From: Pseudomonas sp. F(2018)
GTDB lineage: Bacteria > Pseudomonadota > Gammaproteobacteria > Pseudomonadales > Pseudomonadaceae
NCBI RefSeq assembly: GCF_005508865.1
Contig: NZ_SCOM01000002.1
Location: 930,001 to 994,000 of the forward strand
Direction: 5' to 3'
Length of the DNA stretch: 64,000 nt
Below are positions 35,513 through 43,329 of this stretch, one piece after another (position 1 is the first letter of the stretch; each line of letters begins with the position of its first letter). A model generated the notes under the pieces. The model ran no database searches. It had not been told where the DNA came from and was given only the letters and a program-made list of their open reading frames with translations. Both the position numbers and the translations under genes were made by a program.

Positions 35513-35950
35513 TCAGGCCGAACACATTGAAGAGCTGTAGACCTGATGCTTCGCCGCGTCCAACGCATGCCGGCATTCTCTCTGAGAATACGTATGGCCT
35601 GAAGCTGTCGTGAAGTCGTAACCCAAGACTCGCTCGTCCTGGTCATAGACCCTTACCAGCTCTGTCAGCCTCTCCATCGTCCAATCAGCGGACCCATTCA
35701 GGCGTGCAGGCAGTACAACCTGGATCGCTTCGATCAGCGTCCCAGCTGTGCGCCTTTTCAGCATGTCCTCAAGCTCATCCTCTGATGGTATTAGAAGCAT
35801 CGTTCTCCACGCTGCTGCCTTCTGGCGCCGGTTCACCATCACGTAGAACCAAGGGCGATGCTCCTCGAACTCGACGAATCGCCACATTTGGGTGTCCTCC
35901 CCAAGCAGCGGCGGATACGCGATTTCAGCGCGCCTGTACGTGATAAACAT
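35513..35950 (-). CDS. Hypothetical protein
   Basis: A 145-residue protein from the ATG at 35950 (preceded by AGAGGA); the open frame reaches a GTG at 35956. I do not recognise a family. It is soluble, with no signal or membrane segment, and has an acidic central part (IPSEDELEDMLKRR) and a C-terminal part with conserved-looking SGHTYSQRECRHALDAAKHQVY. It diverges from an XRE regulator gene across a short region with a 12-bp palindrome. Confidence 0.5.
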   Translation of the reverse strand: MFITYRRAEIAYPPLLGEDTQMWRFVEFEEHRPWFYVMVNRRQKAAAWRTMLLIPSEDELEDMLKRRTAGTLIEAIQVVLPARLNGSADWTMERLTELVRVYDQDERVLGYDFTTASGHTYSQRECRHALDAAKHQVYSSSMCSA

Positions 35951-35968
35951 CAGCACATCCTCTTTTAA

Positions 35969-35980
35969 GCTATATATAGC
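35969..35980. promoter_or_regulatory. Palindrome in the divergent promoter ahead of the XRE gene
   Basis: GCTATATATAGC is a perfect 12-bp palindrome located between diverging genes at 35950 and 36034. It may be the operator of the XRE protein encoded next, or simply part of an AT-rich promoter. Confidence 0.35.
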
Positions 35981-36033
35981 ATAGCCCCAGAGACGCTAAA
36001 AAGGCTTCATCGTTCCTTTTGCGAGACAGCAAA

Positions 36034-36324
36034 ATGGAACTCAACGAAGCCCTTGGTCTGGTGATCAAGAATCTACGAAATTCGAGGGAACTACCTCAGG
36101 AAGGGTTGGGCCCCAGTCAGAGCTACATCAGCGCGATCGAGCGCGGTAAGTGGAAGCCATCCATCGAAAAGGTTGAGCAGATTGCCGAGGTTGTCGGCAT
36201 CCACCCTCTGACGCTTCTGGTTCTGGCTTATCAAAGGCAAACACCTGGACTAAAGCCTGATGAGCTGCTGAAAAAGATCCAACGAGAAATCACGAGCCTG
36301 AAAGGCAGCTTGTCACTTGAGTAG
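36034..36324 (+). CDS. XRE-family helix-turn-helix regulator
   Basis: A 96-residue protein with a Cro/CI helix-turn-helix: LGLVIKNLRNSREL then SQSYISAIERGKWKPSIEKVEQIAEVVGIHPLTLL. The ATG at 36034 gives MELNEALG; a TTG at 36019 is also open. The short C-terminal helix (LLKKIQREITSLKG) may dimerise. It is followed at 10 bp by an AbrB-like gene. Small XRE proteins with AbrB-type partners are common on integrative elements; the regulated genes are unknown. Confidence 0.75.
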   Translation: MELNEALGLVIKNLRNSRELPQEGLGPSQSYISAIERGKWKPSIEKVEQIAEVVGIHPLTLLVLAYQRQTPGLKPDELLKKIQREITSLKGSLSLE

Positions 36325-36334
36325 GCATGTGCAG

Positions 36335-36568
36335 ATGAAGTCGAGGCAGGTGGTGATTGAGGACTGGGATGGCGACGGTGCCATCCGCATTCCCGATGAG
36401 GTACTTCAGGAGCTGGGTGTCGACGTCGGGGACAGCCTCTACCTCATCGAAGAATATATCGGCTCCACCCGCTGCCTTGTGCTCAGTAAGTCGCCGCAGA
36501 TTCCCGATCGGATAGATGAGCTTGTGAACACGTGGGACGGCGCAGCCCCGAAGCATCCAGCGAAATAA
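36335..36568 (+). CDS. AbrB/MazE-like DNA-binding protein
   Basis: A 77-residue protein with a SpoVT-AbrB swapped-hairpin fold: QVVIEDWDGDGAIRIPDEVLQELGVDVGDSLYLIEE. Such proteins are antitoxins or transition-state regulators. The start at 36335 gives a compact domain; an ATG at 36317 overlaps the upstream gene. No toxin gene follows, only a terminator-like hairpin, so this is either an orphan antitoxin or a small regulator. Confidence 0.65.
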   Translation: MKSRQVVIEDWDGDGAIRIPDEVLQELGVDVGDSLYLIEEYIGSTRCLVLSKSPQIPDRIDELVNTWDGAAPKHPAK

Positions 36569-36659
36569 TCTGGTTTCGCGATCCCCAGCCAGCTATCCTA
36601 TGCGCGCAGCCCAAGAGCTTCCTCTCCCGGGCGTTGTACCGGTGATGAAACTTGGTTCG

Positions 36660-36682
36660 AGGCGGCCCCTAAGGCCGCCTTT
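36660..36682. terminator. Terminator between AbrB-like gene and BPSL0761-like gene
   Basis: Stem AGGCGGCC (36660-36667) and GGCCGCCT (36673-36680), loop CCCTAA, followed by TTTATCATTT on the plus strand. It can serve the rightward AbrB-like gene and possibly the converging gene. Confidence 0.65.
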
Positions 36683-36683
36683 A

Positions 36684-36947
36684 TCATTTCTGGCCGGCTG
36701 AAGTCGGAACGAACTCTTTGAATGTGGAGCTGAAGACTGGCCCCATAGCCCCCAATGGCAAGGTCTCCGATTGCTCTTCTATTCTCCCGGCGAGGATCAC
36801 GTCATCTCGCGAAGGGAAGTGGCGCAACAGAAACTTGGCATCATTCCGCACCTGCTCGGGCAGGCTGCTATCCCGGGACAACTTGACGAGGAAATCCCGA
36901 GTTTGTACCACCGCGCGTGAGCGCTCATCTGGCATTGTCATTTCCAT
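36684..36947 (-). CDS. BPSL0761-family small protein
   Basis: An 87-residue protein with the family motif MTMPDERSRAVVQTRDFLVKL followed by VRNDAKFLLRHFPSRDDV. Several ATGs lie close together at the start; the first is taken. The family is common in proteobacterial genomes and mobile elements and has no established function. It lies just downstream of umuC on the same strand. Confidence 0.65.
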   Translation of the reverse strand: MEMTMPDERSRAVVQTRDFLVKLSRDSSLPEQVRNDAKFLLRHFPSRDDVILAGRIEEQSETLPLGAMGPVFSSTFKEFVPTSAGQK

Positions 36948-37020
36948 TCCCCAGAAAGCCGGATGCGGTCAGTCTCACCTACCCCGGCCATGATCGCCAG
37001 CACCTCGTTGACAGGCGAAC

Positions 37021-38295
37021 TCATCCTCGCACGCCAATCAGCTCATCCCAGCAGGTCGTATAGCGTTGGCTCAGCATGTCCCGTCGCATGGCCCACTTTG
37101 GCTTCTTCGGCACTCGGCCAAAACGCACAGCGCCCCTCCCTTCCCGCTCGTTGATGCTGTCGATCACTGTCATCAGCTTTTCGGCACCTGGGCGCGGGCT
37201 CGGGGTGAATAGATCTGCAGTCACCTCTCCGCGCTGACACAGATCCATCAGCAGGATGGAACACTTCGAGAACGGAAATCCTGGGCGATATATCTGGCCC
37301 AAGCCACGCTGGGCCAGCGCGAGAATCTCACGGGTATCGTCAGTGGGCGCCGGCAGCGCCAGGGTGATGGCATTGGCATAACGAGGACATTTGAGGTCCG
37401 CCAGCTGGGTCTGCAGGCCAACCTGGATAGTGCTGCACAGCGACTGCTGCTTTCGCAGCTTCTCCGCTGCACGAGTGACATACGAGGTTAGCGCCTCACG
37501 GATTGGCGGCAGCTCCGTTTGGCGGGTTCCAAACATCTTGCTCGAGCAGATGGCTTGCTTGGGTGGCGGCCCCTGGTGGAAACCGATGCAACTGACGCCA
37601 CGCAGCTCACGCGCCGTACGCTCCATGGTCACGCCAAAAGTCTTTCGCAGCGTACCGACATCGAACTGCGCCAAATCCCAGGCAGTAGAAATGTTCAACG
37701 CGGCCAGCTTCGCCGCGGAGCGGTGGCCAACGCCCCACACCTCACTCACCGGCGCGAGACGCAGCAGTTTTTCCTGGCGAACCGGATCGGTTAGATCGAG
37801 CACACCACCGGTACCCCTCCACTTTTTCGCGGCCCAATTGGCCAGCTTCGCCAACGTCTTGGTAGTGCCGATGCCTACCCCCACAGGCATGCCTATATCG
37901 CGCGCCAGGCGCTGGCGAATGCTCCGCCCAAGTCCCTCCAGGTCCTCGACGCCCGTCATGTCTCCCCAGGCCTCGTCGATGGAATACACCTCGATGCCGG
38001 GCAGCATGTCAGCCATCACTCGCATGACGCGGTTGCTGATGTCGGCATAGAGCGTGTAGTTGCTGGACCGGACAGCGACACCATGTTCACGTATCAGCTT
38101 GCGGACGTCATGAAACGGCGCCCCCATAGGTATGCCCAGAGCCTTGGCCTCCGAAGTACGAGCAATCACGCATCCATCGTTGTTCGACAGCACCACGACG
38201 GGCCGGCGCTTGAGCTGCGGTTGGCAGATGCGCTCACAGCTGCAGTAGAAAGAATTGCAATCGACCAACGCGAACACGCGTGCGGAGGTACTCAC
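37021..38295 (-). CDS. umuC: UmuC-type Y-family DNA polymerase
   Basis: A 424-residue translesion DNA polymerase (Pol V catalytic subunit; RumB/ImpB type in mobile elements). Catalytic acidic residues appear in FALVDCNSFYCSCE and YSIDEAWGDMTG; NNDGCVIARTSEAKALGIPMG and the helix-hairpin-helix segment VSEVWGVGHRSAAKLAALNI are also typical. It overlaps umuD by 4 bp and is controlled from the LexA box at 38754. Mobile-element umuDC copies raise mutation after DNA damage. Confidence 0.93.
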   Translation of the reverse strand: MSTSARVFALVDCNSFYCSCERICQPQLKRRPVVVLSNNDGCVIARTSEAKALGIPMGAPFHDVRKLIREHGVAVRSSNYTLYADISNRVMRVMADMLPGIEVYSIDEAWGDMTGVEDLEGLGRSIRQRLARDIGMPVGVGIGTTKTLAKLANWAAKKWRGTGGVLDLTDPVRQEKLLRLAPVSEVWGVGHRSAAKLAALNISTAWDLAQFDVGTLRKTFGVTMERTARELRGVSCIGFHQGPPPKQAICSSKMFGTRQTELPPIREALTSYVTRAAEKLRKQQSLCSTIQVGLQTQLADLKCPRYANAITLALPAPTDDTREILALAQRGLGQIYRPGFPFSKCSILLMDLCQRGEVTADLFTPSPRPGAEKLMTVIDSINEREGRGAVRFGRVPKKPKWAMRRDMLSQRYTTCWDELIGVRG

Positions 38296-38735
38296 TCAGC
38301 CACCTTGCTGAGTATGAAGCGCACCACTCCCCACACCTCGATAGGCACCTCACCATCTAATTGCACATCTTGAATATGCGACTCGGCAGCCCGCAACCAG
38401 CGGCCGCCAAACATATCCTTCACGACCCAGCGCACCTGGTAGCCCTCGCTGCCCAAGTCGACGATCACCAGGCGGTCATCCACATGGCCCGCTGCACGGT
38501 TAATGACCAGCCTGTCACCTTGGAAGATGCCGAACCCCACCAGGCTCATATCCAACACTCGCACCGGCCACATGTGAGGGGCGCCGAGATCGGTCAGGAG
38601 ATCTAGCGAAAGCCCCCTCTCCTTCTCATCGTCTGCGGGCGATTGAAAGCCAGTAATGCGGAGGCCTGCGGCCACATCGGTAAGCAGGCGCTCGCGGATT
38701 AGCTCGCTGCGGGCGAGTATCGAGAGAGATGACAT
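38292..38735 (-). CDS. umuD: UmuD-type S24 peptidase-like subunit
   Basis: A 147-residue protein; the ATG at 38735 gives MSSLSILARSE. The segment ITGFQSPADD matches the UmuD self-cleavage region and DMSLVGFGIFQGDRLVINRA holds the catalytic Ser (about residue 64). The Lys normally 37 residues later is replaced: the sequence there is YQVRWVVKD, with Arg at the expected place and Lys four residues on. The protein may cleave poorly or depend on another UmuD. SOS control is clear from the LexA box 19 bp upstream. Confidence 0.85.
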   Translation of the reverse strand: MSSLSILARSELIRERLLTDVAAGLRITGFQSPADDEKERGLSLDLLTDLGAPHMWPVRVLDMSLVGFGIFQGDRLVINRAAGHVDDRLVIVDLGSEGYQVRWVVKDMFGGRWLRAAESHIQDVQLDGEVPIEVWGVVRFILSKVAE

Positions 38736-38753
38736 CGGAACATCCAACAAATA

Positions 38754-38769
38754 CTGTATATGTAAACAG
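38754..38769. promoter_or_regulatory. LexA (SOS) box of umuDC
   Basis: CTGTATATGTAAACAG matches CTGT-N8-ACAG exactly, with extended symmetry (ATACTGT and ACAGTAT, 38751-38772). It lies 19 bp from the umuD start. Confidence 0.92.
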
Positions 38770-38827
38770 TATTTGCGAAGGTTCCGGAGTGGTCAATCGG
38801 GGAGTGGTTTCCACCGACAGGAGGCAC

Positions 38828-39034
38828 TCAGACGTCGAGCAACTCTTCACGGTAGATGCCTACCTGCTTGGGGGCTTCGATGCCCACGCGAACAGCCCCT
38901 TGCCCCCTGGTGTCGATGCGGATCGTTATACCGTCGCGCAGTAGCTGCTTTAACAGCTTGTCGGCGTCGACGCCGGGGTCGATGGTCAAACGGATGTTCT
39001 CGCCATCGCGGCGGGTGAGGCTCAGGTAGCCCAT
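38828..39034 (-). CDS. CsrA/RsmA-like RNA-binding regulator with an insertion
   Basis: A 68-residue protein; start at MGYLSLTRRDGENIRL, since an in-frame ATG at 39070 adds 12 residues unlike the family. The opening (LTRRxGE) and the closing segment GAVRVGIEAPKQVGIYREEL match CsrA, including the conserved RNA-contact Arg (VRVG). In between, about 15 extra residues (GVDADKLLKQLLRDG) replace the usual tight turn. CsrA proteins bind GGA motifs in mRNA leaders. A mobile-element copy may rewire host Rsm control or regulate transfer genes; that is inference. Confidence 0.75.
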   Translation of the reverse strand: MGYLSLTRRDGENIRLTIDPGVDADKLLKQLLRDGITIRIDTRGQGAVRVGIEAPKQVGIYREELLDV

Positions 39035-39135
39035 GCGAAAGTCCTTTTCGATTGAGAGAATGTGCGTCATGCACGGGCAGTCTAGAACATGGTTAGCAAG
39101 GCGTTTGAGCAGCGGCCCACAATGGAGGATCGGCT

Positions 39136-39645
39136 ATGTGCGGTGGTGTAGAGGCCCGCGAGGCAGACAAGGTCTGGAAGATCTACTTCCCGAACCCCAA
39201 GGCAGCGATACCGGTGCTGTTCGAGGACAGTAGTCAGCTCGAATGGATTCATTGGGGGCGGCGGCAGGACGAACCGGGGACAGGACCTGAAGGCGGCTGG
39301 GCTCGATTCCACACCGTACAGGCCGGCGGCTGGAGGAAGTATCGGCCTCGCCGCGGCTTTGGGATGGTGCAGCGCTTTATGGAGAAGGAAGGAAAGCCAG
39401 GAGAGAAGAACCGCCCTTCGCACTGGTTCGACGTCCAAGAAGGCTGCGCCCTAGAGTGCTTGGTGATTGGCGAAGGTGATGAACGCCGTGTTTACGTGGT
39501 GACCACGGACCCGCCGGCGGAGTACGCCTGGATCCATGCTCGGTGGCCGCTGGTGACTCCACTGGATGTAGAGTTCCGCCGCCAAGGCCCGCTTGAAGAT
39601 GACCTGATCGGCGATTCAGTCAGGCCGGCAGACCGTGCTCGATAG
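39136..39645 (+). CDS. SRAP/HMCES-like protein (probable abasic-site DNA-protein crosslinker)
   Basis: A 169-residue protein starting MCGGVEAREADKVWKIYFPNP. SRAP (YedK/HMCES) proteins have Cys at position 2, exposed after Met removal, which links to abasic sites in single-stranded DNA. Here Cys2 and the following Gly are kept, and PSHWFDVQEGCALECLVI resembles part of the SRAP core. It is shorter than usual (about 220 residues) and divergent, so catalysis is uncertain. Its closeness to umuDC suits a damage-response role. Confidence 0.5.
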   Translation: MCGGVEAREADKVWKIYFPNPKAAIPVLFEDSSQLEWIHWGRRQDEPGTGPEGGWARFHTVQAGGWRKYRPRRGFGMVQRFMEKEGKPGEKNRPSHWFDVQEGCALECLVIGEGDERRVYVVTTDPPAEYAWIHARWPLVTPLDVEFRRQGPLEDDLIGDSVRPADRAR

Positions 39646-40009
39646 CGAGCAACACCTGGCGTGCAGCCCGCCCACCGGCCTCGCTGCTCAGCAGGGAGAC
39701 GGGCTGCAGGTTTCCTAACGCGATATTGGGTGACGTAAGCCAGCGAGTCGCTGCGGCGTGATCTGCCTCCAGCACGTTGATCAGCACGTCGGCCAGGCCC
39801 GCGAGTCGGCAAAACGCATCGCCCTCAGCAGGCGTCATGAGGGAGGCCTCCGGAGCCTTTCCGATCCAGGCTGCTACGGTGCCGGAATCAACACCCAGCA
39901 CCTCACCCAGACAAGCGGTTAGCTCAGCGGGGAGCCCCGTCATGATCGCTAGGTGCAGGTGGTAATGGCTCTGGGGCAGTCCAACTTGCTCAATAAGCTT
40001 CTTCATCAT
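39620..40009 (-). CDS. MbcA/ParS/Xre-type antitoxin-like protein
   Basis: A 129-residue helical protein. The C-terminal part, RWLTSPNIALGNLQPVSLLS then GGRAARQVLLAIEHGLPA, resembles the DUF2384 (MbcA/ParS/Xre) domain that binds RES-type toxins. No RES toxin gene adjoins it. It overlaps the 3' end of the SRAP-like gene by 26 bp on the opposite strand. Either an orphan antitoxin or a regulator; the assignment is by motif resemblance only. Confidence 0.5.
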   Translation of the reverse strand: MMKKLIEQVGLPQSHYHLHLAIMTGLPAELTACLGEVLGVDSGTVAAWIGKAPEASLMTPAEGDAFCRLAGLADVLINVLEADHAAATRWLTSPNIALGNLQPVSLLSSEAGGRAARQVLLAIEHGLPA

Positions 40010-40041
40010 GACAACCCTCTGGTTGAGGTCCGACGGCTCAG

Positions 40042-40860
40042 TTATCTGCCGTGCCGGGGCCTCCGCTGCCTGCGAATGCCTGATGCGCAGAAACTCGCTA
40101 GGGAATGGCCATCTTGGATCATTACCCTGTCGAAGGTGTTGAAGACTCCCTCCGTCTGGAATATGCGGTCAAGGGCAGCGTCCGCCAATTCAACTCGACG
40201 GCCAGGCTCATTCCAGTTGTCATAGATAAGCAACCAATTCTGGTCGAATCGGACGTAACCATCTGCTTTCTTCATCTTCTGCGACACGAAGTATGCCATC
40301 GCTTCGGCCCAGCTCTCGGCGCCATTGCCGCACCATGGCTCACCGGGTTGATTGTCCCTTATCAGTTGGCGCTGGGCTTTGGCTGTGAGCTTGTCCTCGC
40401 CCACGCCTGCCCTGCGCGGAAAGAAGATGGCGATATCGTCACCAGGTGTTCGCCACAGATGCGGTTCTGTCTCGCGCAACCGATCCATGCTGGCGTTGTT
40501 ACTGGAAACGGCCTCAGTGATTTCGATCCCAATCGTTAAGTTTGCGCACTGAAGTTGAATATCTGGACGGTCCGAGTGAACCACCTTGATCGGCTGCATC
40601 TGTTTGGGGCAGTCAGTCCGAAGCATCCAGATGATTGAGTAGATCTCGGTATGGTCCGTAGACCTTCCTTCAGAGCGAAGCGGAACGTCAGTCACTATCC
40701 TACCCAGTTGGCGCTTGCGCTTGCGTCGGTCGGGGGCAAGCTCAAGTAGAAGATAGGGTTTGTGGAGCACTGGACTTCTCATTAGCTGGGCTACGTTCAG
40801 CCTCTTGGCGCTGTTAGTTTTTTGCGAATTCCCGCCACAGACAGTAGCTGGATAACCCAA
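40042..40860 (-). CDS. Hypothetical protein
   Basis: A 272-residue open frame; the true start may be later, for example the Met at 40782 (MRSPVLHKPYLLLEL). I do not recognise a family. The middle (LTIGIEITEAVSSNNASMDRLRE) and later WLLIYDNWNEPGRRVELADAALDRIF suggest a soluble alpha/beta protein; the GIEITEA-type strand and LLIYDN strand could belong to a restriction-endonuclease-like fold, which is weak evidence. It lies just downstream of tnpS on the same strand and may be passenger DNA of the recombinase module. Confidence 0.45.
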   Translation of the reverse strand: MGYPATVCGGNSQKTNSAKRLNVAQLMRSPVLHKPYLLLELAPDRRKRKRQLGRIVTDVPLRSEGRSTDHTEIYSIIWMLRTDCPKQMQPIKVVHSDRPDIQLQCANLTIGIEITEAVSSNNASMDRLRETEPHLWRTPGDDIAIFFPRRAGVGEDKLTAKAQRQLIRDNQPGEPWCGNGAESWAEAMAYFVSQKMKKADGYVRFDQNWLLIYDNWNEPGRRVELADAALDRIFQTEGVFNTFDRVMIQDGHSLASFCASGIRRQRRPRHGR

Positions 40861-40867
40861 TGAGTAG

Positions 40868-41839
40868 CTAAGGCAGTTTCTCTGGGTAGATGAGCGATCC
40901 AGCGGTCAAGGTTTGCGGGAGCCCCAGCTGCCCAGGAAACATTCCAACACTTTCGACATAGCGCAGCGCGGATTGCCCATCGGTCCAACCGACATACTGC
41001 ATCAGCGCCTTGAGGTCCCAGCCGCTACGAGTAGCCCAGGTGGCAAAGCCACGGCGCAGCGAATGACTGCTGTAGAGCTCAGCAGGCAGTCCTGCCGCCT
41101 CCAGTACGGCGCGGAGGATCGGAATGACACTGTTCGAATGTAGGCCTTCTTCGCCTAGGTGTCCCCAGCGGTCGATGCTGCGAAAAACCGGTCCCCGCGC
41201 AATGCCGGCCAGGCTGATCCAGTCGACGTAGGCCTGTACGGGGCAAAACCTAGCCAGCGCCGGCGCACTGAAAGTCTGGCCGAGACTATCCCGGTCCCCT
41301 TTGCTCCAGGGCAGGAATAACTGCATCCCCTCCCCGGGCCGCACCTGGATGTGCTCGACCTGCAGGCGACACAACTCGTCACTGCGAAACGCGCGCCAGA
41401 AGCCGATCAGGATCAACGCGCGGTCACGCCAACAGCGCAGCATCCGCGGCCAGTCGTCCTCGACACGGGCCTGATCGCCAGTCCGCTCCAACCACAACAC
41501 GCACTGCTCGAGCTGGCGGAGCTGCAAGGGTTCGGCCTGCTTCTCCTGACGCGGATGCAGCGTACGGATGCCTTTGAGGACCTGACGGACCAGTGGGGTC
41601 TTGGTTGGATCCGGAAAACCCTGGCTGACATGCCACTGCGCCAGGGCTGCCAGGCGCAGCTTGAGCGTGTTGCTGGACAGCGTGGCGGCGTGGTCGACCA
41701 GGTAGCGCACGATGGCATCGCTGGTCGCCGGCAAGAAGCCGCCCCAAGTCACCTCGAAGTGCTCAAGCGCCTGCTGGTAGCTGCGCCGCGTGTTGGCGCG
41801 GGTGCCGGCCTGCAGGTACCGCTCAATCTCCTGGCTCAT
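40868..41839 (-). CDS. tnpS: TnpS-type tyrosine recombinase (cointegrate resolution protein S)
   Basis: A 323-residue tyrosine recombinase, the same length as TnpS of Tn4651-type transposons. Catalytic residues can be placed: Arg152 (AFRSDEL), Lys180 (WSKGD), His259 and Arg262 (SHSLRRGF), Trp285 (VGWTD) and Tyr294 (LRYVE). It is divergent from the TnpT-like gene with a 182-bp gap, exactly the tnpS-res-tnpT layout that resolves cointegrates of Tn4651/Tn4652. No Tn3-family transposase is present nearby. Confidence 0.85.
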   Translation of the reverse strand: MSQEIERYLQAGTRANTRRSYQQALEHFEVTWGGFLPATSDAIVRYLVDHAATLSSNTLKLRLAALAQWHVSQGFPDPTKTPLVRQVLKGIRTLHPRQEKQAEPLQLRQLEQCVLWLERTGDQARVEDDWPRMLRCWRDRALILIGFWRAFRSDELCRLQVEHIQVRPGEGMQLFLPWSKGDRDSLGQTFSAPALARFCPVQAYVDWISLAGIARGPVFRSIDRWGHLGEEGLHSNSVIPILRAVLEAAGLPAELYSSHSLRRGFATWATRSGWDLKALMQYVGWTDGQSALRYVESVGMFPGQLGLPQTLTAGSLIYPEKLP

Positions 41840-42021
41840 CTGAGCGCATCCCCTTGGTGTACCGGTGAGCGACTACCAAACGACGAAAATGGCGCTTCAC
41901 CTTGGATAATTCGTGATTACCCAATTCTAGATTATTGGCAGAAAAGAAGGGAAATTCTTGATAAAGTGCTATGTATCTACATGGTATGTACCACAGAACG
42001 AAATTGTCAGGAGGCTCCGTC
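41840..42021. other. Probable resolution site between tnpS and tnpT
   Basis: The gap between the divergent recombinase genes, where Tn4651-type elements carry the recombination core. It is AT-rich and contains a small inverted repeat TACAT (41978-41982) and ATGTA (41986-41990). The exact crossover site cannot be fixed from sequence alone. Confidence 0.55.
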
Positions 42022-43014
42022 ATGGCCCGTGGTGGAATCAACAAAGCTGTTGTGCAGAAAGCGCGGAATGACCTCCTCGCCCGCGGTGCCCACCCCAGTA
42101 TTGATGCGGTGCGCATCGAGTTAGGAAACACGGGCTCCAAGACCACTATCCACCGTTATCTGAAGGAGCTGGAGGCTGAGAGCAAGCCTGCTTTGTCGGA
42201 AGATAGGCTGAGCGGACCGCTGACGAATTTGATGGGCCAACTGCTGGATCAACTGAAACAAGAGGCACAGCAGTCGGTGGCCGAGGCCCACGAAACGCTG
42301 CAGCGCGAACGCTCGGCAGTACAACAGCAATCGGCCGTACTCGAAGGCAGAATGCGCGAGCTCGAATCACAGAGTTCGAGCCTGGCACTACAGCTGCAAA
42401 CAGCTCAGGATTTGATTCACCAAGAGCAACTACAACGGCAAGCAGTCGAAATCGATAATGCTCGCATGGTGCAATCCCTGCGGGACCTGGAGGTACGAGT
42501 AAAGGAGCGCGATGAGCGAATCCAATCGCTCGAAGACATGCATCAGCACGCTCGTAACGGTATGGAGCATTACCGTCAAGCCAGTAAAGAGCAGCGTGAG
42601 CAAGAGCAGCGCCGTCATGAAACTCAGGCCACTCAGCTTCAGGCTGAGATACGTCAGCTGCAGCAAACGCTTATGGTCAAGCAGGACGAGCTAACGCAGC
42701 TGAATCGCGACAACGCACGACTGGTCACTGAGGCACGGCAGCATCTGAAAGATCAGCATGCACTGGAGCAGCTTCTCACGCAGAGGGATAAGGCTTTAGA
42801 GAGCGCTCACACCTCGCTGGCCAGCGTAAAGCGCACGAATGAAACGCTGGATAGACAATGTCAGGCTCTGCAAGGAGAAGTGACTCAACTCGATGAAGCC
42901 TACACAGCGCAAACACAACGAGCACAGAACCTGCAGGAACAGTTAGCAGAAGCTGCCGGCCAATTGAAGGCACTCAAAGATGTATCGCCGCCGGCTCCTG
43001 AACCGGCGCCCTAG
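42022..43014 (+). CDS. tnpT: TnpT-type DNA-binding coiled-coil protein (cointegrate resolution protein T)
   Basis: A 330-residue protein, close to the length of TnpT of Tn4651. The N-terminal KfrA-like DNA-binding domain (ARGGINKAVVQKARNDLLARGAHPSIDAVRIELGNTGSKTTI, read in two parts) is followed by about 230 residues of unbroken coiled coil rich in Gln, Glu and Ala, and a Pro-rich end. The ATG at 42022 follows CAGGAGG. TnpT assists TnpS in recombination at the res site. The nested transposon inserted 141 bp after its stop. Confidence 0.82.
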   Translation: MARGGINKAVVQKARNDLLARGAHPSIDAVRIELGNTGSKTTIHRYLKELEAESKPALSEDRLSGPLTNLMGQLLDQLKQEAQQSVAEAHETLQRERSAVQQQSAVLEGRMRELESQSSSLALQLQTAQDLIHQEQLQRQAVEIDNARMVQSLRDLEVRVKERDERIQSLEDMHQHARNGMEHYRQASKEQREQEQRRHETQATQLQAEIRQLQQTLMVKQDELTQLNRDNARLVTEARQHLKDQHALEQLLTQRDKALESAHTSLASVKRTNETLDRQCQALQGEVTQLDEAYTAQTQRAQNLQEQLAEAAGQLKALKDVSPPAPEPAP

Positions 43015-43149
43015 GAGACCTAGTACCGCGGCTGCCTGAAAAATCATCCCGCGCGTCTCACATCGGCCCGCATGGCCTGGCGCAGCGCCTCCTATTCACA
43101 TTCGCTCATCTTGAACGAGTGAAAGCTCATCCTCTTTGCGTGGTGCAAC

Positions 43150-43155
43150 GCTACC
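43150..43155. repeat. Target-site duplication, left copy
   Basis: GCTACC immediately precedes the TGTAG start of the nested transposon and is repeated immediately after its other end (51090-51095). Confidence 0.8.
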
Positions 43156-43324
43156 TGTAGCGGCCTGCATTTAAAAACGTCCCGACCTGCAATCAATACG
43201 ATTTTCGACCGGAATTAACTGCGACTGACCGGCCCGGCAAACCAGCATTAACTGCGAATGAGCCTGCATTGATCCGCGCCGACCTGCATTCCATCGTCGC
43301 CAGCCTGCATTATTTGCAAATGAC
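43156..43324 (+). repeat. Left terminal inverted repeat of the nested transposon
   Basis: 169 bp, matching the reverse complement of 50921-51089; a block of about 70 bp (from AAAACGTCCCGACCTG) is identical. It contains several copies of CCTGCATT and of TTAACTGCGA, probably transposase-binding sites, and ends TTTGCAAATGAC. Confidence 0.88.
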
Positions 43325-43329
43325 AGGAC

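Noticed and set aside
40868..43014. TnpS as the integrase of an integrative element with tRNA attachment site
   Set aside because: Length, divergent TnpT partner and the intervening site match Tn4651-type cointegrate resolution; no tRNA gene or att repeats were seen.
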